DNA of 64,000 nucleotides from an uncultured Roseateles sp. (lineage in GTDB: Bacteria > Pseudomonadota > Gammaproteobacteria > Burkholderiales > Burkholderiaceae_C): the NCBI RefSeq assembly GCF_963422335.1, contig NZ_OY729424.1:6014001-6078000 (forward strand), read 5' to 3'. Below, in pieces: positions 54,843-62,937 of the stretch. The notes under the pieces were generated by a model. That model was not told where the DNA came from. It did no database searches and worked only from the letters and a program-made list of their open reading frames with translations. The position numbers and the translations under genes were made by a program. Each line of letters begins with the position of its first letter. Within the stretch, counting starts at the first letter, position 1.

Positions 54843-54908
54843 GGGGCGCCCGCGAGACGCGGGGCCCTGTGCGGTCTGGACACGGCGCGAGGCGAACCCC
54901 GCGCCGTG
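54843..54908 (-). other. puf intercistronic hairpins between pufA and pufL
   Basis: Two GC-rich stems occupy the pufA-pufL gap: CACGGCGCG paired with CGCGCCGTG (54881-54908, nine pairs) and CCCGCG-AGA-CGCGGG with extra outer pairs (about 54843-54868). In other purple bacteria such hairpins protect the light-harvesting part of the mRNA from 3' degradation and set a high ratio of LH1 to reaction center. Confidence 0.75.
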
Positions 54909-54926
54909 CTTCCGAGCTCGACGCGT

Positions 54927-55112
54927 CTACTTCGGCGCGGGCGCGGGCATCGATGAGTTCTGACTCACCGGCTGCGTACGCGGCCCATCGAGCCAGTTGA
55001 ACTTGTTGGTACTCAGCAGCACGAAGTGAATCACCAGTGCCAGCACGAACAAGAAAGCAAACAAGGCGACCAGCGCGCGGCGCGGGTCGAATAACAGCCA
55101 AATTCTCCACAT
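54927..55112 (-). CDS. pufA: Light-harvesting 1 alpha polypeptide
   Basis: A 61-residue single-span antenna protein: MWRIWLLFDPRRALVALFAF followed by LFVLALVIHFVLLST with the bacteriochlorophyll-binding His and the downstream WLDG. A TAGGAG ribosome binding site precedes it. The C-terminal tail is Ser/Pro-rich. Confidence 0.95.
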   Translation of the reverse strand: MWRIWLLFDPRRALVALFAFLFVLALVIHFVLLSTNKFNWLDGPRTQPVSQNSSMPAPAPK

Positions 55113-55123
55113 GCTTCAATCTC

Positions 55124-55348
55124 CTAATTGAGATGGGACATGAAGGTGTAAACACCTGCCCTCACGCCTTTGATCAGCGATTTCTCGCTCTCTGCTCCGG
55201 GAAACCAGGTTCGCCATTTGAAGAACAAAACCTGCCCGACGATGGCAATCAACAGCACGACCACAAAGCTCAGGAAGAACAGTGCTTCATAAGCCTTGGA
55301 GTCCTGCAGGGCTGGGTTCGTCGTGGGTACGGTTGTGATCTCGGCCAT
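55124..55348 (-). CDS. Unrecognised 74-residue single-span membrane protein inside the puf operon
   Basis: Sits between pufB and pufA with 23 and 11 base gaps and has its own strong AAGGAG ribosome binding site seven bases before the ATG. The sequence has a polar N-terminus (MAEITTVPTTNPALQDSKAY), a membrane span at residues 23-43 (LFFLSFVVVLLIAIVGQVLF) and a 30-residue basic, amphipathic tail (KWRTWFPGAESEKSLIKGVR). No His lies in the span, so it does not bind bacteriochlorophyll like LH1 alpha or beta. Charge distribution suggests N-terminus outside. In size and layout it recalls PufX-like accessory subunits, without recognisable sequence similarity. Confidence 0.85.
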   Translation of the reverse strand: MAEITTVPTTNPALQDSKAYEALFFLSFVVVLLIAIVGQVLFFKWRTWFPGAESEKSLIKGVRAGVYTFMSHLN

Positions 55349-55371
55349 GGCGGATCTCCTTCAGCACTGCG

Positions 55372-55521
55372 TTACAGCCAGGGACGCCACATCCACACCA
55401 GCACATGGGCCACCACGGCAACTGCCGTGAAACCAATGAAGCTGGACATGAAGATGCCGTGAAACTCCCGGGCCTCGTTCTCGGTCAGCCCGGATAACGA
55501 GCCTTTCCTTTCGTCAGCCAT
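55372..55521 (-). CDS. pufB: Light-harvesting 1 beta polypeptide
   Basis: A 49-residue antenna protein: MADERKGSLSGLTENEAREF then HGIFMSSFIGFTAVAVVAHV and LVWMWRPWL. The two conserved His residues (21 and 39) and the WRPWL end are those of LH1 beta. An AGGAG ribosome binding site lies nine bases before ATG 55521. First gene of the puf operon; no pufQ is seen between bchZ and pufB. Confidence 0.95.
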   Translation of the reverse strand: MADERKGSLSGLTENEAREFHGIFMSSFIGFTAVAVVAHVLVWMWRPWL

Positions 55522-55623
55522 ATCGATAGCTCCTCAAGAATGGCCTTGCGGCCAACACCGCGCAGCTCCCGCGCGGCAGGGACCGCCGTGGCGGAAGGCC
55601 CACAGCAAGCTTTGAAATACGCT

Positions 55624-57105
55624 TCATGACAGGGCCCCCAGTGCCGCCGCCGCGATCTGGCGCGTGCGGCCCTCCAGATGCTCGGCCGTCACCGCCGACG
55701 CGCCCGCGGCGCGCGCCACGCGCTCGGCCTGGTCGCGCAGGCGCTTGGCCGCCGAAATACGCACCAGCACCGGCTGCGCCTCCAGCAATTCGTCCAGCAA
55801 TTCCTTGGCCTCGGGCGTCCAGACGATCTCGGGCAGCGCCCGGGCCGGCGTGGCCTCGACCTTGTCCATCTCGGTGCCCAGCGGCAGGATGTGGAACAGC
55901 GCATCGAACAGCGCGTTGCAGAACTCCTGCACCAGATAGGTGGCGCCGGCATAACCCATGAAGGGTGTGCCGGTTGCGCGGCGGATGATGGCGCCAGGGA
56001 AGGAGGCCGGGATGAAGGTGGGCCGCATCGGGCCCTGGCTGCCGGCCTCGGCCAGGTACATGCGCTCGTTGAAGCTGCCGAACATCACCAGCGGCGGCTT
56101 GCTGTGTATCAGCTCGCGCACGGCGGCGTTGTCGGTCTTCTCGCCCGGCTTGCGGGCAATCGCGAAGTTGCAGGGCAGGCCGAGCTCGTCTTCGAGGAAA
56201 TGGCGCACACCGCGCGCATAAGTCTCGTTGGCGACGATGGCGAAATTGGCCGTGCCGAAGAAGTCCTGCGTGACCGAGCGCCACAGGTCCCAGACCGGCT
56301 TGATCGTCGTGTGCTTCTCGCGGGTGATGAAGGGCTCGGGGTCCAGATGCAGGATCTCGCCCAGCTGGCGCAGGAAGGCGGTGGTGCTGTGCAGGCCGAT
56401 GGGCGCCTGCAGATAGGGCCGCTCCAGCGCCTCGCACAGCAGGCGGCCGAACTCGCGGTACATGCAGACATTGGCATCGGCCTCGGCCAGATTCGCCACA
56501 TCGGCCAGATGGCTGCCCAGCGGGAACACCATATTGATCTCGGCCCCGATGCCCTCGACCAGGCGGCGGATCTCGTGCAGATCACTGGCGCTGTTGAACT
56601 GGCCGTAGCAGGGGCCGATCAGGTTGACGCGGGGCTTCTCGCCGGCCGGCCGCTCGCTGAACGGCGTGCGCTGCGGCACCTTCTTCGGTCCGTACTGGCT
56701 CCACAGCCAGAAGATCGCGCGGTTGGCGCATTGCCACTGGTCCTCGTCTATGGTGCGCGGCAGGAAGCGCTGTATCGTCGTGCCCTCGGGCGTGACGCCG
56801 CCGCCAATCATCTCGGCGATCGAGCCGGTCACCACCACGCTGGGCAGGTCGGGGTCCAGCACCGCGTGGGCCCGCTTCATTGCGCCCTCGGTGCCCTCGC
56901 GGCCCAGCTGCTCCTCGGCAAGACCTGTCACCACGATGGGCAACTCGTGCGGGGGTAAGGCGTCGGTGTAGTGCAGCACCGAGGTCACCGGCAGGTTCTC
57001 GCAACCGACCGGCCCGTCGATCACGACCTGCAGTCCCTTGATCGCGGTGAAGACGTAAACGGCACCCCAGTAGCCGCCGGCACGGTCGTGGTCGAGAACG
57101 AACAT
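55624..57105 (-). CDS. bchZ: Chlorophyllide a reductase subunit Z
   Basis: Nitrogenase-like catalytic subunit that with BchX and BchY reduces the B ring of chlorophyllide a. The protein of 493 residues has conserved Cys regions (VVIDGPVGCENLPVTSVLHY, LIGPCYGQFNSASDL) and IVANETYARGVRHFLED. Its ATG overlaps the bchY stop by one base. pufB starts about 100 bases later, so the puf promoter must lie within bchZ or the short gap. Confidence 0.95.
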   Translation of the reverse strand: MFVLDHDRAGGYWGAVYVFTAIKGLQVVIDGPVGCENLPVTSVLHYTDALPPHELPIVVTGLAEEQLGREGTEGAMKRAHAVLDPDLPSVVVTGSIAEMIGGGVTPEGTTIQRFLPRTIDEDQWQCANRAIFWLWSQYGPKKVPQRTPFSERPAGEKPRVNLIGPCYGQFNSASDLHEIRRLVEGIGAEINMVFPLGSHLADVANLAEADANVCMYREFGRLLCEALERPYLQAPIGLHSTTAFLRQLGEILHLDPEPFITREKHTTIKPVWDLWRSVTQDFFGTANFAIVANETYARGVRHFLEDELGLPCNFAIARKPGEKTDNAAVRELIHSKPPLVMFGSFNERMYLAEAGSQGPMRPTFIPASFPGAIIRRATGTPFMGYAGATYLVQEFCNALFDALFHILPLGTEMDKVEATPARALPEIVWTPEAKELLDELLEAQPVLVRISAAKRLRDQAERVARAAGASAVTAEHLEGRTRQIAAAALGALS

Positions 57106-58595
57106 CAGATCATCTCCTCGGCCTTGCGGCGCTTGATCATCTTGATGACCTGACGGCGCGTTTCGGCCTTGAATTCGGGGCGATCCTTGGGCACGTTCTC
57201 CCAGACGCCGGCGGCGTGGCCGGAGCCGACCTCACCGAAGAACTCCCGCATCTGGTCGAAGCGGGCCTTGTTGTGCATCGCCGCATTGATCACCTGGGCC
57301 AGCGAGCCGGCACCGGCCGGACCCAGCAGCGGCCGGGCCGAGATCAGGTTGGTGAAGTACAGCGCCGGGATGGCCAGTTCCTTGGCGGCCTGCACCACCG
57401 GCGTCGTGCCTATCGCCAGATCGGGCTTGAAGCGGTGCATGGCGGCCAGGTCCTGCTCCAGCGAGGCGCGGTACTGCACCTGCACGCCGCGGGCCTGCAG
57501 CCACTGCAGATCGGGCTCGCTCCAGGGCGTGCGCGGGCAGGCGGTGCCCACATAGGGCACCTCGGCGCCGCTCTCGACCAGCAGGCGCGCCACCAGCAGC
57601 TCCGAGCCCTCGTAGCCGCTGACGGTGATGCGGCCTTTGATCGGCGTCTTGGCCAGCACCGCCTTGATGAGGGGCAGCACGCGCTGCTTGGCCGCATCGA
57701 TCAGCGCCTGCGGCACCTGCGCTGCCTCGCCGATGGCCTGCAGCCAGGCCTCGGTGCCGTCGTGGCCCACCGGGGCCGAGGGCACCACAGGCCGGCCAGC
57801 GGCCTGGAATTCGCGCACCGTGGCGGTGTAGAACGGATGGATGGCGGCCACCACGGTGCAGTCCAGCGCGGCATAGAGCTCGCGCCATTCGCGCGTGGGC
57901 ACCGTCGGGCCCGCCGCCAGGCCCATGGGCTCCAGCAACATGCCAATGACCATGGGATCGGCCGGGAACAGCTCGCCGAGCAGGCTCACCGTGGGCTTCT
58001 CGGACAGGCCCTTCTCGCGCCAGCCGCTCGGCGCGCTGACCGGGCCGGCCTCGGCCTCGCCGCGGGCGTATTTCAGCATCGCGCCGGCCAGCACGTCCTT
58101 GGCCTCGGCATGCGTCGGCACGCCAAAGCCGGGCACGTCGATGCCGATGATGCGCACGCCGTTGATCTGCTTGGGCAACAGCTGCAGCGGCACACCGCTG
58201 GCGGTGGGCACGCACAGATTGATGATCACCAGCGCGTCGAGCTTGGCCGGGTCGGCCTGCAGGTGCACGGCCTCGCGGATGTCTTCGAACAGCTTGCCGG
58301 TGACCAGGCTTTCGGAGTTGAACGGCACATAGCCGACGCTGCGCTTGGCGCCGTAGAAGTGCGAGGTGAAGGTCAGGCCGTAGACGCAGCAGGCCGAGCC
58401 GCTGAGTATGGTGGCCGTGCGCCGCATGCGCAGGCCCACGCGCAGCGCGCCGAAGGCCGGGCACATGCTTTGCGGCTGGTCGTGCGGGCCCTTGGGATAG
58501 TCGGCGGCATAGCGGTCCAGCGTCTCGCGCGTGGCTTCGCTGTTGGTCTGGCTCTGGGCCAGGGCCATTTCCGGAGTCGCGTGGCAGTTGGACAT
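57105..58595 (-). CDS. bchY: Chlorophyllide a reductase subunit Y
   Basis: Nitrogenase-like catalytic subunit paired with BchZ; 496 residues starting MSNCHATPEMALAQSQ at ATG 58595. Cys residues for the shared iron-sulfur cluster are in QSMCPAFGALRVGLRM, GSACCVYGLTFTSHFYGAKR and INLCVPTASGVPLQLLPKQI. 10 bases follow the bchX stop. Complete. Confidence 0.95.
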   Translation of the reverse strand: MSNCHATPEMALAQSQTNSEATRETLDRYAADYPKGPHDQPQSMCPAFGALRVGLRMRRTATILSGSACCVYGLTFTSHFYGAKRSVGYVPFNSESLVTGKLFEDIREAVHLQADPAKLDALVIINLCVPTASGVPLQLLPKQINGVRIIGIDVPGFGVPTHAEAKDVLAGAMLKYARGEAEAGPVSAPSGWREKGLSEKPTVSLLGELFPADPMVIGMLLEPMGLAAGPTVPTREWRELYAALDCTVVAAIHPFYTATVREFQAAGRPVVPSAPVGHDGTEAWLQAIGEAAQVPQALIDAAKQRVLPLIKAVLAKTPIKGRITVSGYEGSELLVARLLVESGAEVPYVGTACPRTPWSEPDLQWLQARGVQVQYRASLEQDLAAMHRFKPDLAIGTTPVVQAAKELAIPALYFTNLISARPLLGPAGAGSLAQVINAAMHNKARFDQMREFFGEVGSGHAAGVWENVPKDRPEFKAETRRQVIKMIKRRKAEEMI

Positions 58596-58605
58596 GACAG
58601 CGTGC

Positions 58606-59634
58606 TCAGGCGGCGTCGTAGACGACTTCGAGCGTGGGCTTGACCAGCTCGGTCTTGCCCACCATGTCGAACAGGGTCGCCGGTTCCATCTTGAAGTCGC
58701 GTCCAGTGACCTCGGCCGAGAACAGGCCCAGCAACTGGTCCTGGGTCTGCGGCCTGGGCCGCACCGGCGGCGCCTCGCCGACATTGGTGGCCAGCGTCTC
58801 GAACAGCGAGGCCCACTGCGTGCCGGGCCGGCCGATGATCTCGTAGCTGGCGCTCTTGCGGCGTATGTCCTCGTTGGCGGGAATCGCGGCCAGCACCGGG
58901 ATGCCCACGGCCTGCGCGAAGGCGGTTGCCTCGCCGGTGCCGTCGTCCTTGTTGATCACCATGCCGGCCACGCCGACATTGCCGCCGAGCTTGCGGAAGT
59001 ACTCCACCGCGCTGCAGACGTTGTTGGCGACGTAAAGGCTTTGCAGGTCGTTGCTGGCGACGACGATGACCTTCTGGCACATGTCCCGCGCAATCGGCAG
59101 GCCGAAGCCGCCGCAGACCACATCGCCCAGGAAGTCGAGCAGCACGTAGTCGAAGCCCCAGTCGTGGAAGCCGAGCTTTTCCAGCGTCTCGAAGCCGTGG
59201 ATGATGCCCCGGCCCCCGCAGCCGCGGCCGACCTCGGGGCCGCCCAGCTCCATCGCGTAGACGCCGTCGCGCTTGAAGCAGACGTCGCCGATGGCCACCG
59301 CCTCGCCGGCCAGCTTCTTCCTGGAGCTGGTCTCGATGATGGTCGGGCAGGCCTTGCCGCCGAACAGCAGGCTGGTGGTGTCGCTCTTCGGGTCGCAGCC
59401 GATCAAGAGCACCTTCTTGCCTTGCTGGGCCATCATGTAGCTGAGGTTGGCCAGGGTGAAGCTCTTGCCTATGCCGCCCTTGCCGTAGATGGCGATGATT
59501 TGTGTGGTCTTGGTGACCGGGCCGGTGGCCACCGCATCGGGCTCGATGGCGGCCTCGGCGCGCAACGCCTCCTGCTGCGCGGACCTGGGCTGGAAGTGCA
59601 CGGTCGCGACGGCCGGGATGCTTGAGGTGCTCAT
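58606..59634 (-). CDS. bchX: Chlorophyllide a reductase iron protein subunit X
   Basis: ATP-dependent electron donor to BchYZ, a NifH/BchL homologue of 342 residues. P-loop IAIYGKGGIGKSFTLANLS, DPKSDTTSLLFGG, and cluster Cys residues in GGPEVGRGCGGRGII and LGDVVCGGFGLPIARDMC. I start at ATG 59634 (MSTSSIPAV), which overlaps the bchC stop by four bases. A 45-residue N-terminal extension precedes the P-loop, as usual for BchX. Confidence 0.96.
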   Translation of the reverse strand: MSTSSIPAVATVHFQPRSAQQEALRAEAAIEPDAVATGPVTKTTQIIAIYGKGGIGKSFTLANLSYMMAQQGKKVLLIGCDPKSDTTSLLFGGKACPTIIETSSRKKLAGEAVAIGDVCFKRDGVYAMELGGPEVGRGCGGRGIIHGFETLEKLGFHDWGFDYVLLDFLGDVVCGGFGLPIARDMCQKVIVVASNDLQSLYVANNVCSAVEYFRKLGGNVGVAGMVINKDDGTGEATAFAQAVGIPVLAAIPANEDIRRKSASYEIIGRPGTQWASLFETLATNVGEAPPVRPRPQTQDQLLGLFSAEVTGRDFKMEPATLFDMVGKTELVKPTLEVVYDAA

Positions 59635-60584
59635 GCGTGGTGTCTCCAGTCCAAAACCATCTTCAGGCAGCCGGCATCGGTGAATGCCTGCTGGTAGGCG
59701 AGGCCCGCCTTCTCGGCCGGCTCGCTGTGGGTGAGCAGGCCGTCGAGCGACAGCCGGCCATCGGAAAGCAGTGCATTCACCGCCAGCATGTCCGGGCGCT
59801 TCCATTCGGCGGCGACGCGGATGCGGGCCTCGCGCATGAAGGCCGGCGCGAAGTTCAGTGACAGCGGCTTGGAATAAAAGCCCGCCAGCACCACCTCGCC
59901 GCCGGGAGCCAGCCGGGCGATCAGGCTGTCCAGCAGGGCCGAATCACCGCTGACGTCGTAGATGGCCTTGTAGTCGCGGCGCTTGTCGTCGTCCGGGTGC
60001 ACGACCGTGTAGCCGACGCTGCCCTCCGCGCGCCTGGGGTTGGTCTCCCAGACGGTGAAGTCGGTGATGCCGGCCGCCACATTCATGCGCGCCAGCAGGC
60101 GCCCCAGCACGCCGTGGCCGACGATCAGATCGGGCGGCGTGAAGGGCTGGGCCTGGCCGCCGCCGGCCACGCTGTGATACGCGGTGGCCGCCAGGGCCAG
60201 CAGCACGGCCTGCTCGCCCAGCTTTTCGTCCACCGGCACCACCTTGGCGCCGGGCACGACCAGGCGCGAGGCCGAGCCGCCGAACAGGCCCTTGACCTCG
60301 CCGAAGCAGCGCGCCCCGGGCACGAACACCCGCTGGCCCAGGCGCCGGCTGCTGCCCGCGCCGACCGAGATCACCCGGCCCACCGCCTCGTAGCCCGGCA
60401 CCAGCGGATAGCCCATGCCGGGGAACATGGGCATGGTGCCGGTCCAGATCAGCCTCTCGGTGCCGGTGCTGATGCCGCTCCATTCGACCTCGACGACCAC
60501 ATCTTCGGGCTCGATGGCCGGCAGGTGCAGATGACTCAGCTGCAGATGCTCCGGTCTGTCGATCACAACGGCCAGGGTGTTCAT
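59631..60584 (-). CDS. bchC: Bacteriochlorophyllide a 3-hydroxyethyl dehydrogenase
   Basis: Oxidises the 3-hydroxyethyl side chain to acetyl late in bacteriochlorophyll a synthesis. The 317-residue MDR-fold dehydrogenase has SGISTGTERLIWTG, FPGMGYPLVPGYEAVGRV, GRLGQRVFVPG-like RRLGQRVFVPG, and IVGHGVLGRLLARM for the dinucleotide site. An AGGAG ribosome binding site precedes ATG 60584, and a PpsR-controlled promoter lies about 75 bases upstream. Confidence 0.95.
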   Translation of the reverse strand: MNTLAVVIDRPEHLQLSHLHLPAIEPEDVVVEVEWSGISTGTERLIWTGTMPMFPGMGYPLVPGYEAVGRVISVGAGSSRRLGQRVFVPGARCFGEVKGLFGGSASRLVVPGAKVVPVDEKLGEQAVLLALAATAYHSVAGGGQAQPFTPPDLIVGHGVLGRLLARMNVAAGITDFTVWETNPRRAEGSVGYTVVHPDDDKRRDYKAIYDVSGDSALLDSLIARLAPGGEVVLAGFYSKPLSLNFAPAFMREARIRVAAEWKRPDMLAVNALLSDGRLSLDGLLTHSEPAEKAGLAYQQAFTDAGCLKMVLDWRHHA

Positions 60585-60657
60585 TGCTGTATCTCCTGGC
60601 CCGCGCCGATGGCGACGCAGGCGTTGTGGTGGGGGCAGTGGTCGGACGCTTGCATGA

Positions 60658-60701
60658 TGTAATCTTAAACCTACACTTCAATACGTCAACACCGATTTAC
60701 A
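60658..60701. promoter_or_regulatory. Tandem PpsR/CrtJ binding sites upstream of bchC
   Basis: TGT-N12-ACA at 60658-60675 is a perfect site. After exactly eight bases, CGT-N12-ACA at 60684-60701 is a one-mismatch second site. The eight-base spacing is that required for cooperative CrtJ/PpsR binding. Confidence 0.82.
60662..60689 (-). promoter_or_regulatory. bchC sigma-70-type promoter overlapped by PpsR site
   Basis: On the minus strand TTGACG (60684-60689) and TAAGAT (60662-60667) are separated by 16 bases. The perfect PpsR palindrome covers the -10 and the second site covers the -35, the arrangement known for repression of bchC in purple bacteria. Confidence 0.75.
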
Positions 60702-60732
60702 CAATGGTTTACCCAGGGCTGTGATCACCACG

Positions 60733-61893
60733 TCACGCACCGGCGGTGGCCAGCAGCACGCTGGTCTGCAGGGGCATGCGGGTCTTGAGTCGGCGCACCT
60801 GGGCAAAGCCGCTGGCCTGCAGCATGTCGCGCAGCCGGGCCTCGCTGCGCGCCTGGCCCCGGCCCATGGCCAGCAGGTAGAAGCCGAAATAGGCATCACC
60901 CATGGCCTCGGCCCCCGAGGTTTCGGCCATGGGCTCGGCCAGCAGCAGGCGGCCGCCTGCCGGCAGCGCACGGCGCACCGCCGCAAGCAGCTTGAATACG
61001 CGTTCGTCGTCGTGGTCATGCACAACGCGCAGCAGCGACACCAGATCGGCGCCGCCCGGCAACTCGTCGCTCAGAAAGTCCCCGCCCTGCACGCTGCAGC
61101 GCTGCGCCACGCCGGCGCGCCGGAAGCGCTCGTGCGCGCGCTCGACCACGCTGGGCAGATCGAACACCTGTACCTGAAGCTGCGGCGCCTGGCGGGCCGC
61201 CGCGCAGGCGAACACCCCCTCGCCGCCGCCCACGTCCAGCAGCCGGCGGTGCTGGCGCATCGGATAGGCCTGCAGCACCTGCTCGGCCACCAGCGGCTGC
61301 GAGACGGCCATGAGGCTGGAATAGGCGGCCACGTCCTGGGCCTCCAGCGCGCCGGGCTCGACGGCCCCGGCATAGGGCCAGAAATCGGCCAGCGCGCCGC
61401 CGCCGTCCGGCCGGCGCAACAGCGCCACCGGATCGGTCAGGTCGCGGTACAGCGCCTCGTGGTGCTCGACCATCGCCGCCAGGCCGCTGTTGCCCACCAT
61501 GGGCGCGCCCAGCACACCCAGGCCGTAGCGGCGCAGCGGCCGCGCCTCCAGCAGGCGCAGTGCCACCGCGGCACGCACCAGGCGCTCGGCGGCCGGCAGC
61601 GGCAGGGCCAGCTGCTGCGCCAGCGCCTGCAGGCTTTGCGGGCCCTGCTCGGCCAGCAGCTCCAGCAGGCGCACGCGCACGCAGACCAGCAGGACCTGCG
61701 AATAGACAAAGCCGGCGAGCAGATCGAACAGCTGGGCCGCACGCCGCCGCGCCACCCAGCGCGCCGGGGCGAAGCCCTCGGCCCAGCGACGGAACTGCGG
61801 GCTGGTCAGCAGGCGGTCGCGCAGCGCCCAGGCCGCATCGCTCCAATGCGTCGTGGCGTGGACGCCGGCATCGAGGGGTCGGGCCTGACGCAT
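60733..61893 (-). CDS. crtF: Hydroxyneurosporene O-methyltransferase (carotenoid)
   Basis: Methylates the 1-hydroxyl group in spheroidene-type carotenoid synthesis using SAM. The 386-residue protein has a winged dimerisation domain (LLELLAEQGPQSLQALAQQL) and a class I methyltransferase fold: LLDVGGGEGVFACAAARQAP, VQVFDLPSVVERAHERF, GDFLSDELPGGADLVSLLRV. This is the O-methyltransferase family layout of CrtF; the position between crtE and bchC supports the name. Confidence 0.92.
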   Translation of the reverse strand: MRQARPLDAGVHATTHWSDAAWALRDRLLTSPQFRRWAEGFAPARWVARRRAAQLFDLLAGFVYSQVLLVCVRVRLLELLAEQGPQSLQALAQQLALPLPAAERLVRAAVALRLLEARPLRRYGLGVLGAPMVGNSGLAAMVEHHEALYRDLTDPVALLRRPDGGGALADFWPYAGAVEPGALEAQDVAAYSSLMAVSQPLVAEQVLQAYPMRQHRRLLDVGGGEGVFACAAARQAPQLQVQVFDLPSVVERAHERFRRAGVAQRCSVQGGDFLSDELPGGADLVSLLRVVHDHDDERVFKLLAAVRRALPAGGRLLLAEPMAETSGAEAMGDAYFGFYLLAMGRGQARSEARLRDMLQASGFAQVRRLKTRMPLQTSVLLATAGA

Positions 61894-61927
61894 GGTTTGC
61901 CTGCTTTCTGCCTATCGTCTTCTTGAC

Positions 61928-62809
61928 TCAGGCCGCCGCCGCCAGGCGTTCGGCCATCAGCTTCTGCGGCACCAGCCGGTCGGCCTCCAGCCGTATCAGC
62001 TGGCGAAAGCGTGCCGCTCCCGGGCAGACCGGCACGATCGCCTGGGTCAGCTCGATCAGGCGGTGGAACTCGGCCAGCGCGCCCTCCAGGCCCAGCTCGC
62101 GTGCCATGCTGGGCCGGTCCAGTGCCAGGTCTTGCCCGACCGGCTTGCCGAGCAGCGTGGCATCGAAGGCGACATCGCGGATGTCATCGGCCACCTGGTA
62201 GGCCTGGCCCATCTGCTCGCCCAGGGCGCGCCAGTCCAGGCCCTCTGCGCCGGCGGCCTGGGCCCCGGCCATCGTCGCGGCGGCAAACAGCGCGCCGGTC
62301 TTGGCCTGCTGGTAGTCGCGCAGCGCGACCTGGGGTTCGCACTCCCAGGCCTGGCCGGCGACGATGCCCATCGGCATGCCCACGCCCTGGCAGACGGTCT
62401 GCATCAGGCCCGGCAGGCGCGACAGATGCCGCCGCGCGCCCAGCGCCAGGCACTGGAAGGCGGCGACGATCAGCGCGTCGCCGGCCAGCACCGCCAGCCG
62501 CTCGCCAAAGGCGCGCTGCACCGAGGGCAGGCCGCGCCGGGTGGCGGCGTCGTCGAAACAGGGCAGATCGTCGTGGACCAGCGAGGCGCAGTGCAGCAGC
62601 TCGATCGCCGCCGCCACCGCATCGGTCAGCTCGGTGTCGTCCTCGCCGCAGGCCAGCGCGACGGCCAGCACCAGCTTGGGCCGTATCCGCGCGCCGCCCG
62701 GGAACACCGCATGCTGCATCGCCGCCGCCAGCCGGGGCGGATGGCCGGGCTGCCGGCTGGCCTGCAGGCCGAGTTGAAGGGCGCGCTCGATACGGTGCTG
62801 AGTCGGCAT
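61928..62809 (-). CDS. crtE: Geranylgeranyl diphosphate synthase (carotenoid and phytyl precursor)
   Basis: Prenyltransferase of 293 residues starting MPTQHRIERALQLGLQ at ATG 62809. GGARIRPKLVLAVALACG, first Asp-rich motif HDDLPCFDDAATRRG and second motif YQVADDIRDVAFD are present. It supplies GGPP for carotenoids and the bacteriochlorophyll tail. Divergent from crtD with shared PpsR sites between; frames extending upstream of 62809 would run through those sites and are not used. Confidence 0.95.
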   Translation of the reverse strand: MPTQHRIERALQLGLQASRQPGHPPRLAAAMQHAVFPGGARIRPKLVLAVALACGEDDTELTDAVAAAIELLHCASLVHDDLPCFDDAATRRGLPSVQRAFGERLAVLAGDALIVAAFQCLALGARRHLSRLPGLMQTVCQGVGMPMGIVAGQAWECEPQVALRDYQQAKTGALFAAATMAGAQAAGAEGLDWRALGEQMGQAYQVADDIRDVAFDATLLGKPVGQDLALDRPSMARELGLEGALAEFHRLIELTQAIVPVCPGAARFRQLIRLEADRLVPQKLMAERLAAAA

Positions 62810-62875
62810 AGTGGCCTTTGCTGGGCGAGCGGTCCGGCGCCTGATCGCTGTCGGCTGAAAAGCCTGCGACGCCAG

Positions 62876-62919
62876 TGTCACTCTTGATTTACATTTAACT
62901 ATGTACTTCAGCATAGACA
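62876..62919. promoter_or_regulatory. Tandem PpsR/CrtJ binding sites between crtE and crtD
   Basis: Two perfect TGT-N12-ACA palindromes, 62876-62893 and 62902-62919, separated by exactly eight bases. They lie 67 bases from the crtE start and 18 bases from the crtD start, so they can control both divergent genes. Confidence 0.88.
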
Positions 62920-62937
62920 TTTGATGGCGGTGCGTCA

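Noticed and set aside
55124..55348. Reading the 74-residue puf protein as a second LH1 alpha or beta polypeptide
   Set aside because: It has no His in the membrane span and none of the LH1 alpha or beta signatures, both of which are supplied by its neighbours.
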